Below are positions 35,009-46,156 of a stretch of 64,000 nt of DNA, piece after piece. The notes beneath the pieces are model-generated. The model did no database searches, was not told where the DNA came from, and worked only from the letters and a program-made list of their open reading frames with translations. Each line of letters opens with the position of its first letter. The stretch's first letter is position 1. The translations under genes and the position numbers were made by a program. The stretch comes from Pithys albifrons albifrons (lineage: Eukaryota; Chordata; Aves; Passeriformes; Thamnophilidae): contig NC_092472.1 of assembly GCF_047495875.1 (NCBI RefSeq), positions 1,544,349 through 1,608,348 on the forward strand, written 5' to 3'.

Positions 35009-38007
35009 TCTTGCTATATTAGGGAGTGGAAGATTTACAGGTGAGAGACAACTCCCTTCACACTGTGAGTTACAATAATCCAATCTACCCATATCCAGGT
35101 GAGAGAAAACACACCCAGGGTTCTTGCTTAGAAAAAGCACCTGAATTGGTCAGTCCTTCCCACACAGGCACAGGAACAGACCAGCAGTCTGGGTCAAACT
35201 TTTTCTGAGAGTATGGTCCCCTCACTGTGTCCTCAGACCCAGCCCAAGCCACTGGCTGAGCCTGGAGCCAGCACATCCCTGGCATGGGGGACTGTCCCCA
35301 CCACAGGTCACAAAAGGTACCTTGTGCTGTACAGCAGCATCTCAAAAAGATTGGGGGGTTTTGAGCCACCTGCGAAAAGCTGTTTAAGGGGTGGAATGTG
35401 GACACAGGGAAGGGAGGAAAGAATTAGGCTGCAGAACTCCATCCCCCAAATCCAGCACATCAGAATTAACTCCCATGGAAACACATCCTGCTCTGAGCAT
35501 TAGGGCAGGGATCTCCCTGTTCCATCCCACACCTCCTCAGTTTTACAGGTTTACTCATCCACAGGGAAAAAAAAGCACCCAAATTCTGCAGCACAGTTCT
35601 AATGAGGTCAATTTTACACCCACAATCTGGTTCTTTCATGCCAGAAATTTTGTTATATCAATTTAATGCCTTTTAAAACAGTTGAATATTTCCAGGGGAC
35701 GTTGGCAGGAGTTACTAAATTATCTGTTACAGACTTTGCCAAGAAGAAGATGCCCAACGGTTCATGCTCTCGAGATTTGTATGGTCCCAGCAACCATGCT
35801 TTGACTTTGTTTGGGACACCACAGTCCCCAATGAAGCTGAATCCAAACACAAGCAGTTCTGTTTTACAAATGAAACTGTTAAAATCAATTAATGAGTGAC
35901 ATGCAATTACCAAACCCATATGATGCCAAATTCACATCACCTCACCCTACAGGGGTATTTTTGCTGAATTTAGGGTGGTTTTGGTTGAGCACATGGTACT
36001 TCAGCCATGAACCTCAGTTTCAAGACCTTCATTTCAGACCAGATCACAGAAAGCAACTCAAAGTTTTCACCTGTTGCTCATCATTCCTCAGAGTATGTTC
36101 TAGAGATAAACCTTTCACTGAGAAGGCCTGCAGCATTTCCAGGAGGAAGAACTTCCCTTTTGCTGAGCCATAGCCAGCATTTTCTAAGCATATGGTGTCC
36201 AAATGCCCCTTTGGAAACAGAATTCCCTCTCCTGGGGCAGGCACACATACACCTCATAAAAACAGATTTACAAGTCAAGAAAAGCTCTGGTTTGGAATGC
36301 AGGTCCTCTTCTGTGGATGCTGCAGAGCAGGAGGTGCTCCCCAGATGTGCCTATTGTAATAAAATACACCCTGGCAGGAACAGCACCAGTTAATTCCTTA
36401 GAGCTTCCCACTGGTGTGTTCAGGTTATAGAGCACAGCGTGGCCAGGGATCACTCAGAGGGAATGGGGTGGGGGCACTGTCTGCTGCTCACTCCTTATTC
36501 CACCTAATTCCACCTTCCATGGCAATCCTGGCTGTGCTCACACAGCTCACAGGGACAGTGGTCAGGTGAAAAGGGCTATTACGCACCAGCAATGTCACTG
36601 AAATACAAAGAAAGTGTGAACTTTCACTTGTAAACTCCCCATTAAATCAACTAATGGGACAGCAATTTGGGTAAACCCGGAGCTGGCAAATCCATTCTTC
36701 AGGAAACAGTAGCTGTTTTTCCTTCCCTTTCCATCATGTTGCAAAATAATTGTGTTTTTTGCTCACAAAATGAAGGTTGGTTTTGGGGTTTTTTTTTACA
36801 ATTGCTTTTATCCAACTGCCACGGGGCAATTTATATTTTGGCCAGAATTGTTTGAGTCTGGTCATTCCTCAGGGTTTAACTTCAGCTAGAAAATGTTCAC
36901 AAGTCATGACTGCTCCAGTCACTGGTTTGACCTCTGACTAACAGCTTTCCTTGCACTGGAAAATAATGAATTGCAAGAACTCTTTTGTAAACACAGATAG
37001 TCACATGGAGAGCAGCCACCCCTGAAACACCAGGACTACCAAAACACACTGACGTAAATTACCTCAGTGGGCAAGTGAGGAAGAGACAAGAGTTGTCAAA
37101 ACAGAAAGTGAGTTGTAGTAGATTTGCTAAGTTTTTCTGCTGTTTAACTAACTGCCCTTAGTGTAGAGGGGGATATTTTTGGAAAGTCTTATAAAACCCA
37201 TTCAGCTGTTTGAGGTAGATGAATGTGGAAAAAAACCCCTCACAGCTGTCAACTTTATTTTTCAGATCCTTCTTAATTTTATTTTTATTTTTTTTTTAGT
37301 GCCTGGATAATTCAAAAATGGCTTTGATTTAAAACTCCAGACTTGGCATGGGCAAGTGGTAGCCTTGACTGAAAAACAAGAGCTGTGCTTGAAGTTCTGA
37401 AATAACCACCATATGGATGTTTAGAACTGACTACTGAGCCTGACACGTTACCAGGGAGAATTCTCTGACCCTGGGCAGGTGCAAAGGCAGGTCTTTGAAG
37501 GGCTTAGTTAGTATTTGTATATTTGAACTTGGAGTGGTTCGAAGCAACAGGAATGATGAAACAGAGCAAGAGCCCATTTAAAAGAAAATCTACTGAAATT
37601 CCTGTCCCTAGTAAGGTCCACAACTAAACATCAGGTAAAACAGCATCTCCTTGCAACATTACACTGTGTTTTGTTAATGTTTTTGTCTCCACTGAAATAC
37701 AACCTTAAATACTCCAATAAAGGCAACTCATGCATGAACCAAGCTGGGAATACCTTTTCAGTGGCAGGATGAAGCAGTACCTGAAACCCAAGATCTGCAC
37801 TGCCTCTGCATTACCAGTTTTCACTTGTTTTCTTCCAGCTGTGATGGGTTTGTGTGTTGCTATTACAATGTTTTGAAGATCATATTCAAGTTACCAACAC
37901 AGGTGGTTTTCTACTTGTCTAAATTACAGTTTGCTAAAAATGCACAACCCTTGGTCAGGCACTGTTGATTCACTCCATTATTAATGATTGTCCCTCTGTG
38001 CTTCTCA
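35009..38007. other. No recognisable gene or repeat
   Basis: Three kilobases with only short open frames (longest 128 codons, 36007-36393, no motif). No CR1 or LTR seen. This is the longest repeat-free stretch in the window. Confidence 0.5.
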
Positions 38008-38725
38008 GCAGTGAGGCCCCACCTCGAGGGCTGGGGGCAGTGGCTGGGCCATCACTCCAAGGGAGACACTGAGGGGCTGGAGCGTGTCCAGGGAAGGGAA
38101 TGGAGCTGGGAAGGGGCTGGAGTGTGTCCAGGGAAGGGAAGGGAGCTGGGAGGGCTCAGCTGGAGAAAAGGAGGCTCAGGAGGGAACCTCTGGTTCTCTC
38201 TAGGTGGGGCTCAGGCTCTGCTTCCAGGGAACACGGACAGGAGGAGAGGGAACGGCCTCAAGCTGTGCCAAGGGACAGTCAGGCTGGATATCAGGAGGAA
38301 TTTCTTCCTGCAAAGTGGGGTCAGGCACTGGAACTGCCATGGGAGGGTTGGAGTGCCCAGCCCTGGAGGTGCCCAAGGCAGGACTGGCCGTGGCACTCAG
38401 TGCTCTGGGCTGGGGGACAAGGTGGGCATCGGGCACAGGGTGGGCTCCGTGGGCTGGGAGGGCTTTGCCAAGGTGGGCATCGGGCACAGGGTGGGCTCCA
38501 TGGGCTGGGAGGGCTTTGCCAAGGTGGGCATCGGGCACAGGGTGGGCTCCATGGGCTGGGAGAGCTTTGCCAAGGTGGGCATCGGGCACAGGGTGGGCTC
38601 CAGGGGCTGGGAGGGCTTTGCCAAGGTGGGCATCGGGCACAGGGTGGGCTCCATGGGCTGGGAGGGCTTTGCCAAGGTGGGCATCGGGCACAGGGTGGGC
38701 TCCGTGGTCTTTTCCAGCCCTGAAC
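38008..38725 (+). mobile_element. CR1 fragment, type D, containing a minisatellite
   Basis: It starts near CAGTGAGGCCCCACCTCGAG, passes GGAGACACTGAGGGGCTGGA, a short duplicated GTGTCCAGGGAAGGGAA block (38086 and 38125) and GGAGGTGCCCAAGGCAGGAC, then enters the 51-bp repeat array, and leaves it at GTCTTTTCCAGCCCTGAACA. The glycine/tryptophan-rich open frames here (37984-38784 and others) come from the array and are not genes. Confidence 0.92.
38422..38706. repeat. 51-bp minisatellite inside a CR1, ~5.6 units
   Basis: Units start GTGGGCATCGGGCACAGGGT, continue GGGCTCC(A/G)(T/G)GGGCTGGGAG and end GGCTTTGCCAAG. Five full units and a partial sixth differ at only a few positions. The single-unit equivalent exists in the related CR1 copies at 15072 and 41203 (antisense), so the array grew in situ from CR1 3' sequence. 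A 51-bp period keeps frames open, giving 17-residue protein repeats. Confidence 0.96.
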
Positions 38726-39689
38726 AGTCCATGGACTCCATAGTCCAGGGGATGAGCTCTGACATCTCAGGATTCTTTTCCTGAGGCAACCCAGTTTAAA
38801 TCATAAGCTTACCTGAGGGGGGTTGGGGTGGGAAGGGGAGTAAATTGAAGCAAAAAATAAATTAAATTAAACACAGGGCTTTCAGTAGCCTCCATTCAGT
38901 AGCCAAGAATTAGCAAGGAAAACACCATTTCCCATTTTTTAATTGATGCTTATGCCAAAGTGCCTCAGGTATGTACAATCCCAAACAAAAGTCTTGGGGG
39001 AATTTCAGCCTCAGGAAACACACTCTCCTGGGCAAAAAGTGGTTTCCTGGAGTTGGTAGTTCTATTGCAGAATACTGGATGTTAACTTTGTTAATAAGAA
39101 AACATTTCTCAAATGAAAAATGACTTGTTAAACCACTTTTATGTCACTTTTTAAGTAACACATTAAAGTAAACAAACTTAAGATGTTAAATAAAATAAAA
39201 AGCACTACACCTGCAGAGTTTTACCAGCTCACATTACAAAGTCCTCTCTGAAGTGGTTGGGGAGCTATTTCCATTACAAACAGCAAGTGTTCTTGAAAGT
39301 AATTCAAAGAGTCAAATTAGGCAGATTACATCAGAGTGTATTTCCCTGCAGCATAAGGACTTTGGAAACACCTGCCTGACATATTTCAAGCAGAGAAACA
39401 GGGGATGGGAGGGTTTCAGGAACAGCTCCAGCCTGGAAAGAAAGGCTGTTTGATATTCAATTCCACAAGACAATCTTTAATTAACAAGCCCATTTTGTTT
39501 GCTATTTGTACTTCTGGTTTTAAACACAAACCAACAATAACAAGAAGTGACAAGAGCCCAAAAGCTGCACTAAAATTACAGTAAGGTTTGTAGAGTTTGG
39601 GTTAAACACTGAATGAGTCCCATTAGCCCCAGCACTTTGCCTGGAACACATTTTAACTGATTATGTATCATCAGGAAAAACTCAAGTGA
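38726..39689. other. No recognisable gene or repeat
   Basis: AT-rich; nothing recognised. Confidence 0.45.
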
Positions 39690-40110
39690 GAAGGCTGAGA
39701 AAGCAGCAATGGCAGAGCTGGACAACCCAGCAGAAGAGACAGAGGTACAATTTAGCCCTGGGAGAGAAGAGCTGGAGGTCCATAAATGGTCCCACTGTTG
39801 GGGCTGAACCGCCCCAGATCAACACCTCACAGGGTACTTGGCATCCAAAGGTTCCAGAGCCTGCTGCAATGGCCTTTGCACTTTGCTTCAGTTCTTGGAA
39901 AAATGCTGGAACAAATCATTACACAAACATTTGGAGCAAGAGGCAGAGATGACTGATGGCCAACAGGAGTTTCTCAAGAGCAAGTCATGTCAGAGCAGTT
40001 CATTTCCATCAGGAGCAGGCAGGGAGGGCACAGAGATGGGGAAAAACAGCACAGGGAGTTCATGCCCTGTACTATCCAAAGCAGCAGAAAGGACAGTAAG
40101 GACAGGAGTG
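39690..40110 (+). mobile_element. Possible internal retroelement fragment (uncertain)
   Basis: Around 39887-39990 the frames read CWNKSLHKHLEQEAE and QEFLKSKSCQSSS. These recall the 'HLE...QHGFTKGKSC' region of CR1 ORF2 (between RT motifs 1 and 2). Similarity is weak and the frames are broken. It could be an internal CR1 piece lacking a 3' end. Confidence 0.4.
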
Positions 40111-40589
40111 GGAGTATCTTAGAGAAAAAAAGGAATTTTACATATATGTATATATTTTATATAAATCCCTTATATGTAGTACCTTGTAGAATATAAACAA
40201 ATGGCTTTACATTTTATCTCAATTGAAAAAATTTACAGATACTTTTATATTACATTTTTAGCCTCCTTACAAATAATAATATTTTGATTTGGTTTAACCT
40301 ACTTAGAACCATGTCCAAAGCTTGGAAAACCAAAATAATTGGGTAGAATATAGTTCTTTATCTCTAGCACATGCAAATAATGCCAAAAAGGAGTCAGCTA
40401 CTGGCAGTATAATCCTAATTAGCTTTTAAATATTGTCATTAAGTATTTGCATTGGCAAACGTGACTAAACATACCAGAAAAAACATTGTGTATATATATC
40501 ATAAAGTTTTGGGTTTAAAATCTTAATATTTTAATATTTGATCAATTAAAATTCTGTATCACATGAATGAAGGGGTTTTTCACACAGCA

Positions 40590-40690
40590 AAATAGGAGAG
40601 TATAGTAAAATATTCTAAAAGTATAGAATAGTATAGTGGAATGCTCTATCAGTATAGTATCTATAAGGATAGTAGAATATTCCACAAGGT
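40590..40690. repeat. Degenerate AGTATAG-rich tract
   Basis: Repeated AGTATAG / ATAGTA words (AGAGTATAGTAAAATATTC, AAGTATAGAATAGTATAGTG, CAGTATAGTATCTATAAGG) form an irregular AT-rich low-complexity tract ending just before the microsatellite. Confidence 0.6.
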
Positions 40691-40694
40691 ACTG

Positions 40695-40752
<58 letters not shown>
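40695..40752. repeat. Compound microsatellite (GATT)n(GA)n
   Basis: About seven GATT/ATTG repeats run straight into about fifteen GA repeats. It directly abuts the 3' end of the CR1 fragment to its right, so it probably grew from that element's ATT-rich tail. Confidence 0.95.
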
Positions 40753-40875
40753 CAAGAATCTCAAATTGGAAGGATAATCAAGTCCAATTCCTGATCCTGC
40801 CCAGGACCATGCCCAACAATCCCACCACCGAGAGCACTGTCCAGATGCTTCTTGAACTCCATCAGACTTGGTGAA
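40753..40875 (-). mobile_element. CR1 3' end fragment, diverged
   Basis: The plus strand AAGTCCAATTCCTGATCCTG, CAACAATCCCACCACCGAGA, GCACTGTCCAGATGCTTCTTG and ACTCCATCAGACTTGGTGA form the antisense of a CR1 3' UTR. Confidence 0.75.
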
Positions 40876-41202
40876 TAATCTTGATGTTAATGTTTTGATG
40901 CTCCTTTTCAGGATAATTCTTCATCTTGATGTACATACCAAGCTTGAATAACTCCCAGGATGGAATAGGAGGGCTGATGGACTAGGTCGAGCTGCGAAGG
41001 GAGTGAAAGGGATTGCTGTGCCAAGTGGAGAGTCAAACTGCCAGAGTGGTTTGGGGAGGGCATTGCACTGAGTGTGGAAAAATATGAGATTTGACCTGAG
41101 TCACAAAAAATCAGCTGCATAAATCAGAAACTGGGATACCTCATGTCTGCCACCAAACATACAAATGGTGGAATCATAGCTGAAGAAGCTGAACATCAAG
41201 CA
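40876..41202. other. No recognisable gene or repeat
   Basis: Nothing recognised. Confidence 0.4.
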
Positions 41203-41700
41203 GCAGAATCCCAGAATCATTAAGGTTAGTAAACACTCCCAGCCCATGGAGCCCACCCTGTGCCCAATGCCCACCTTGCCCCCCAACCCAGAGCACTGAG
41301 TGCCATGGCCAGTCCTGCCTTGGGCACCTCCAGGGCTGGGCACTCCAAACCTCCCTGGGCAGCCCCTTCCTGTGCCTGACCACTCTTTCCATGAAGAAAT
41401 TCCTGCTGCTGTGCCACCTGCCCCTGCCCTGGCCCAGCCTGAGGCAGTGCCCTCTCCTCCTGGAGCAGAGCCTGACCCCACCTGGCTCCCCCCTCCTGGT
41501 AGGGATTGCAGGAAGGGGGAAGGTCCCCCTGAGCCTCCTTTTCTCCAGTCTCAGCCTCTCCTGAGCTCCTCAGCTCCTTCCCAGCTCCATTCCCTGCCCT
41601 GGACATGCTCCAGCCCCTCAGTGTCTCTCTTGTCTGAGGGGCCCAGAACTGCCCCCAGCCCTGGAGGTGCCTCAGCAGTGCCAGCACAAACCATAGAGCA
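41203..41700 (-). mobile_element. CR1 fragment, type D, ~500 bp
   Basis: The plus strand starts AATCCCAGAATCATTAAGG (tail antisense), then CCACCTTGCCCCCCAACCC and TCCTGCCTTGGGCACCTCC, ending in the antisense of 'GAGGGGCTGGAGCATGTCC' and GCCCAGAACTGCCCCCAGCC. It is the sister of the copy at 15072. Confidence 0.92.
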
Positions 41701-42833
41701 ACACCACAGTGCAGAAAAAAGTGTACATAATCATGAACAGGTAGTGTGAGAGACATTCTGATTCAGCATCAGACAGACCTCAGCTCAGGTACCACAGCCT
41801 GCCTTGAAAGGTCCTCCTCACAAACATAAATTTACAAGATACATAACAGAGCAAATGAACAGACATGTCTGAAATAGACTGAGCAAAGAAACACCAGAAA
41901 AATTGAAGTTGTTCACAGGGAAAAATCACCCAAGTGACCCCATATTAATCTTCAAGTACTTACAGGTTAAGGCAAATTATCTACCTTGTTTTCACCCTGG
42001 ATACACAAGTGGCAGGATAATGTGGAAATACAGCAGAATCACATCAGTAAAAGCAGATATTTGCCTGATATGTACAAAAGTTTGTTTCCTAATGATAAGT
42101 AAAAATGCTGCAAAAAAAAAACTGCTAAGAGAAGGTTTTTGTATCTAATAGCAGCAAGGTATTTATTGACAATGTTCATACACAGCCAGTTCATACTGGG
42201 CAAAAACTTGCCTAACTTGTTCGTGTAAAATAAGCTATTTTATAGTCTTAAGTCCATAGTTAACACCTTCCAATTTCCTTATTAATGACTGGGTGAAACC
42301 TTGAGCAGAGCTTTTCTTTTGGCTTTGAATTTGGGTAGTGGTCTCTTGACTTCTTCCCTTGGGGTGGTCTTGAAGCGTCTTCATCACTGTTGGACTTCTG
42401 CCTTTTCTTTGTTCAGTGCCATGACCTATCAGACTTGTAAAACCTTGGCTTCAACTCTACCAAATCTTGGATCTTTACCATTTCATCCTATTGAAATGTC
42501 TAGCTTAGTTTAAAGTATGACTTCTAACCCATGGTACACAAGATTCTATAATTACTAGACCATTTGTCCTAGAACAAAGTGGCTCCAGCACTTCATGCTG
42601 TTCAGCAGTTTTGCTGTGCAAACAACACTTTAAAAGGTAGAATTAGAAATTTCACAAAACTAGGGGGTTTTGGTCTCTTTTCTCTTTTACTAAAGACAAA
42701 TTACTGGCTCTTGAAAGAGGCTTTAACTTACGCTGCAGTTTTCTTCAAAATGACAAGATAAAGACACTGAGAAACACAGAGAAGTGAACAGTAGGAAAAG
42801 CTTCCCAGTTGCAAGGAGGGACATGGATATGCA
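41701..42833. other. No recognisable gene or repeat
   Basis: AT-rich; nothing recognised. Confidence 0.45.
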
Positions 42834-42869
42834 CTGGACTGGACTGGACTGGACTGGACTGGACTGGAG
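42834..42869. repeat. (CTGGA)n pentanucleotide microsatellite, ~7 units
   Basis: ACTGG/CTGGA repeats lie immediately left of the 3' end of the extended CR1 insertion. They are absent from the sister insertion at 44744. Confidence 0.95.
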
Positions 42870-42872
42870 TGC

Positions 42873-43073
42873 AATGCTGGGAAATTCCTGCAGGAGGGAG
42901 CCAAACCTGCCAGCAGATGAGAAACACCTTTTGGATCTGGAAACCTTTCTTACTTCACCCAACCTCTGCTGGACTGTGGGACCTCTTTCCTTTTTTTTTT
43001 TTTTTCTGAGAAGAGATAGATCAATTATTGGGATGGAAAACACTCTGTGATATGAGCAAGCTGCTGCTTGGAT
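42873..43073 (-). mobile_element. CR1-linked 3' extension, copy 1
   Basis: About 200 bp lie beyond the normal CR1 3' end. They contain a T run at 42991-43005 (poly(A) in element sense) and TGGGATGGAAAACACTCTGT. The same sequence, about 9 percent different by rough count, sits next to the CR1 at 45194-44945 in the same relation. Neighbouring type B CR1 copies lack it. Confidence 0.8.
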
Positions 43074-43740
43074 CACAGAATCCCAGACTATCTTGAGCTG
43101 GAAGGGGCCCACAAGGATCATCCAGTCCAGGTCCTGGCCCTGCACAGGACCCTCCCCAAGAGTCACACCCTGTGCTCCAGAGCATCATCCAAACACTCCT
43201 GGAGCTCTGGCAGCCTTGGGCCTGTGCCCACTGCCCTGGGGAGCCTGGTCAGTGCCCACCACCCTCTGGGGGAAGAGCCTTTTCCTGAGATCCAACCTGA
43301 CCCTGCCCTGGCACAGCTCCAGCCATTCCCTGGGTGCTGTCCCTGGTCCCCACAGAGCAGAGCTCAGTGTCTGCCCCTCCTCTGCCCCTCCAAAGGAAGT
43401 TGTACCTGCAGTGAGGTCTCCCCTCAGTCTCCTCTTCTCCAGTTGAACACACCAAGTGCCCTCAGTGTCCTCACACGCTGCCCCTCCAGGCCCTGAACTA
43501 TCCTCATGTCCCTTCTTTGGACACTCTCCAACAGCTTCAATCTTCCCTAGGTTGTGTCCCCCCAAACTGCCCCCCCATTGCAGGTGAGGCTGCCCCAGTG
43601 CAGAGCAGAGCAGGACAATCCCCTCTCTCTCCCAGCCATGCTGTGCCTGATGCCCCCAGAGCAGGGATGTCCCTCCTGGCCCCAGGGCACTGCTGGCTTA
43701 TGCTCAATGGGAGCAGCAGTTTCACCAGGGAGCACCTACA
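43074..43740 (-). mobile_element. CR1 fragment, type B, ~670 bp
   Basis: Antisense CR1 from GATCACAGAATCCCAGACTA through CCACCCTCTGGGGGAAGAGC, CACACCAAGTGCCCTCAGTG and GTGAGGCTGCCCCAGTGCAG to CAGGGCACTGCTGGCTTATG near 43740. Confidence 0.93.
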
Positions 43741-44525
43741 GGTTAACATAAAAACAAGGACTTTTCACATTATCTTGTGTCAGAGATCTGTCTTAAGGAC
43801 ATGACTTTTCAAATTGAGCTGAAAATTAATTCCTAAATTTCTTTCTCTTCTGAGATTGCTTTTTTCACTCTTTGCATTTTCATTGTGCTCTCATCCCACA
43901 ATATTTTTCATTTTAAAATGTTTTTAAAAAATCATTTTCTAAATCTAAGCTGAAGTACAACATCAGTTTTGCACTTTTAGCTTTCTTTATAACGGACAGA
44001 ATCTCTTTATGTCAACAATGTAAGCCAATGTAATATATTTCTAGGATTCCTTTTAAAAATGTGCCATTAAAGAAAGTGAAGCCCATTCCTCATGTCAACA
44101 GCCCCAGAAACCTGTCAGGAAGGCTGTGCCTTCAATCTATCAATTCCAGACACAACTACTGGTATTTCAGAAGCTGAGCCTCGACCAGCACAGCTCTGGG
44201 GATGCACCTGCCATGATGAAAGCAGAGATGGATCCCACTGGCAATGCTGCTGAATATTTCTAGGGAACAGTGGAAGCAAAATTTGTAGGGAGAAGGATCT
44301 TTTATCAGACTACTTTGTATGGTATTATTGATTCAGGATTACAAACTCAGATTTCTACTACAATTATTTAGTGAGAGTCTAGTTTAATACTTTCCAAAGT
44401 GAGTTTTTCACCTCTTATTTCTACCAATGGATATAAGCACCTTTTGGTGACTGGCTTTTACCTGAAGATCAGAGGTGCCTACCCAGCTCACAGTTACAGC
44501 CTTTCACTTGTTCTTCCTGGCTCCT
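43741..44525. other. No recognisable gene or repeat
   Basis: AT-rich; nothing recognised. Confidence 0.45.
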
Positions 44526-44740
44526 GGGAATCTCAGGAGGATTAACAAGACCAAGTGCTGGAGCTGCACCTGGGTAGGGGCAATCCCCAGGATCAATCCA
44601 GGCTGGGGATGAGCAGATGGAGCAGCCCTGGGGTGAAGGACTTGAAGGTGCTGGTGGGGGAGAGCTGGACATGGCCCAGCCCAGACCCCCCCGTGCCCTG
44701 GGCTGGTCCCACAGTGTGGGCAACAGGGCAGGGGGGATTC
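44526..44740 (+). mobile_element. CR1 internal fragment, type A-like, lacking its 3' end
   Basis: ORF2-end sequence GGGAATCTCAGGAGGATTAA, GCAGATGGAGCAGCCCTGGG and GGCTGGTCCCACAGTGTGGG stops abruptly at GGCAGGGGGGATTC, where the opposite-strand CR1 extension begins. The later insertion appears to have landed in or next to this copy. Confidence 0.85.
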
Positions 44741-44743
44741 AGT

Positions 44744-44940
44744 AATGCAGGGAAATTCCTTCAGGAGGGAGCCAAACCTGTCAACAGATGGGAAACACCC
44801 TTTGGGTCTGGAAGCCTTTCTTGCTTCACCCAACCTCTGCTGGACTGTGGGACCTCTTTCCTTTTTTTTTTTTTTTTTGAGAAGAGCAAGATCAGTTATT
44901 GGGATGGAAAACACTCTGTGATATGAGCAAGCTGCTGCTT
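44744..44940 (-). mobile_element. CR1-linked 3' extension, copy 2
   Basis: Homologous to 42873-43073, including the T run (44862-44878) and the GATATGAGCAAGCTGCTGCT block next to the CR1. It ends at the equivalent base (AATGC...GGGAAATTCCT) on the left. Confidence 0.8.
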
Positions 44941-45194
44941 GGATCACAGAGTCCCAGAACATGCTGAGTTGGAAGGGACCCACAAGCATCATCCAGTCCA
45001 GCTCCTGGCCCTGCACAGGACCATCCCCAAGAGTCACATCCTGTCCCTCAGAGCATCATCCAAACCCTCCTGGAGCTCTGGCAGCCTTGGGGCTGTGCCC
45101 CCTGCCCTGGGGAGCCTGGTCAGTGCCCACCACCCTCTGGGGGAAGAACCTTTTCCTGAGATCCAACCCAACCCTGCCCTGACACAACTTCAGC
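44941..45194 (-). mobile_element. CR1 fragment, type B, ~250 bp
   Basis: Antisense type B 3' UTR from GATCACAGAGTCCCAGAACA to CCCTGACACAACTTCAGCC, where it stops (5' truncation). It shares its 3' extension with the copy at 43074 but is truncated at a different 5' point. Confidence 0.92.
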
Positions 45195-45818
45195 CCATTA
45201 TTTGACCTCTGTTCTCACTTTTTCTCCCACAACAAATTATCAAGTATTGTGAAGCATTTAGTGCTATGCTTCAGGCAGTATGTTTTAGTTTATCCAAAGA
45301 AAAACTTCTCACTTGCAAAAGAAATTAAGGATCAACAGCCCATTCTGGCACTTCTGGTTTCCTGTCAAGAGCTGCTGCTCAGTGAGGAGGCAAATGGGCT
45401 CCTGTCTATGCACTGCAGCAGGGTTTTACATAAATTTTCATCACCTGCATGACTAAAGTACATGACTTCTAGGTGCAAACCATTTCTCAGGCATCAAATA
45501 AATTGAACTTGCAATGACTTGTACTTTAGAAATTATTAGTCTAAAAGTGCATGCTTGTAAAACCAAAAATACCAGTCCAGCTCCAGTGTCTGCAACAAAG
45601 TTATGTTTCAGGAGCTTCCAGTCAAGGAAAAAAAACATCAAGGAAAAGGGGGGGAAAAGTATTTTTGAAAGTTTCTGTTTACTTGTTTTGCTCTTTTATT
45701 TGAGAATTCAGGAATGAATTTATGATAGAGAAAACAAAACTTCACATACAAGAAATACATGAAAGAGTGAAATTGTATTTCACAGTTATGGAAAAAGTTT
45801 GATTCAAGACCAGGGCAA
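45195..45818. other. No recognisable gene or repeat
   Basis: AT-rich; nothing recognised. Confidence 0.45.
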
Positions 45819-45957
45819 GACCCTGAGATTAGCTCAGCTGCTTAAACCATGGTGCTAATATTGCCAGTGTCCATGGATTCAACCTCCATTTGGGCCTCCT
45901 GCTAAAGAGTTGGACTCAATAATCCTTGTGGCTCCAACTCAGAACATTCTGTGATAT
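45819..45957 (+). mobile_element. tRNA-Ile-derived SINE with CR1-like tail
   Basis: The head (45821-45896) follows a tRNA-Ile(AAT): GATTAGCTCAGCTGCTTAAA (D-arm and A box TAGCTCAGCTG), CATGGTGCTAATATTGCCAG (anticodon arm with loop GCTAATA), CCATGGATTCAACCTCCAT (T-arm, decayed B box), GGGCC. It passes into GAGTTGGACTCAATAATCC and CAACTCAGAACATTCTGTGA, which match the 3' end of type B CR1. A passerine SINE of this build (TguSINE1 of zebra finch) is known, and this copy is probably of that kind. Decay in the B box and acceptor stem means it is not a working tRNA. Confidence 0.85.
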
Positions 45958-45965
45958 AAGAAAAA

Positions 45966-46156
45966 TTTTGGGCACTGACCAGGCTCCCCAGGGCAGTGGG
46001 CACAGCCCCAAGCCTTCCAGACCTCCAGGAATGTTTGGATGATGCTCTGGGGCACAGGGTATGACTCTTGGGGGTGAGACTGTTCAGGGCTGAGGGTTGG
46101 ACTGGTTGATCCCTGTGGGTCCCTCCCAACTCAGCATGCTCTGTAACCTGTGATAT
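45966..46156 (+). mobile_element. CR1 3' end fragment, type B
   Basis: It starts GGGCACTGACCAGGCTCCCC and ends CAGCATGCTCTGTAACCTGTG. It lies directly downstream of the SINE in the same orientation, so two CR1-ended elements sit head to tail. Confidence 0.9.

Noticed and set aside
37984..38784. 266-codon glycine/tryptophan-rich open frame with 17-residue repeats
   Set aside because: It is a CR1 3' region carrying a 51-bp tandem array; a period divisible by three keeps several frames open on both strands.
45821..45896. Functional tRNA-Ile gene
   Set aside because: Decayed B box and acceptor stem, no terminator, and a CR1-like tail directly attached: a SINE, not a tRNA gene.
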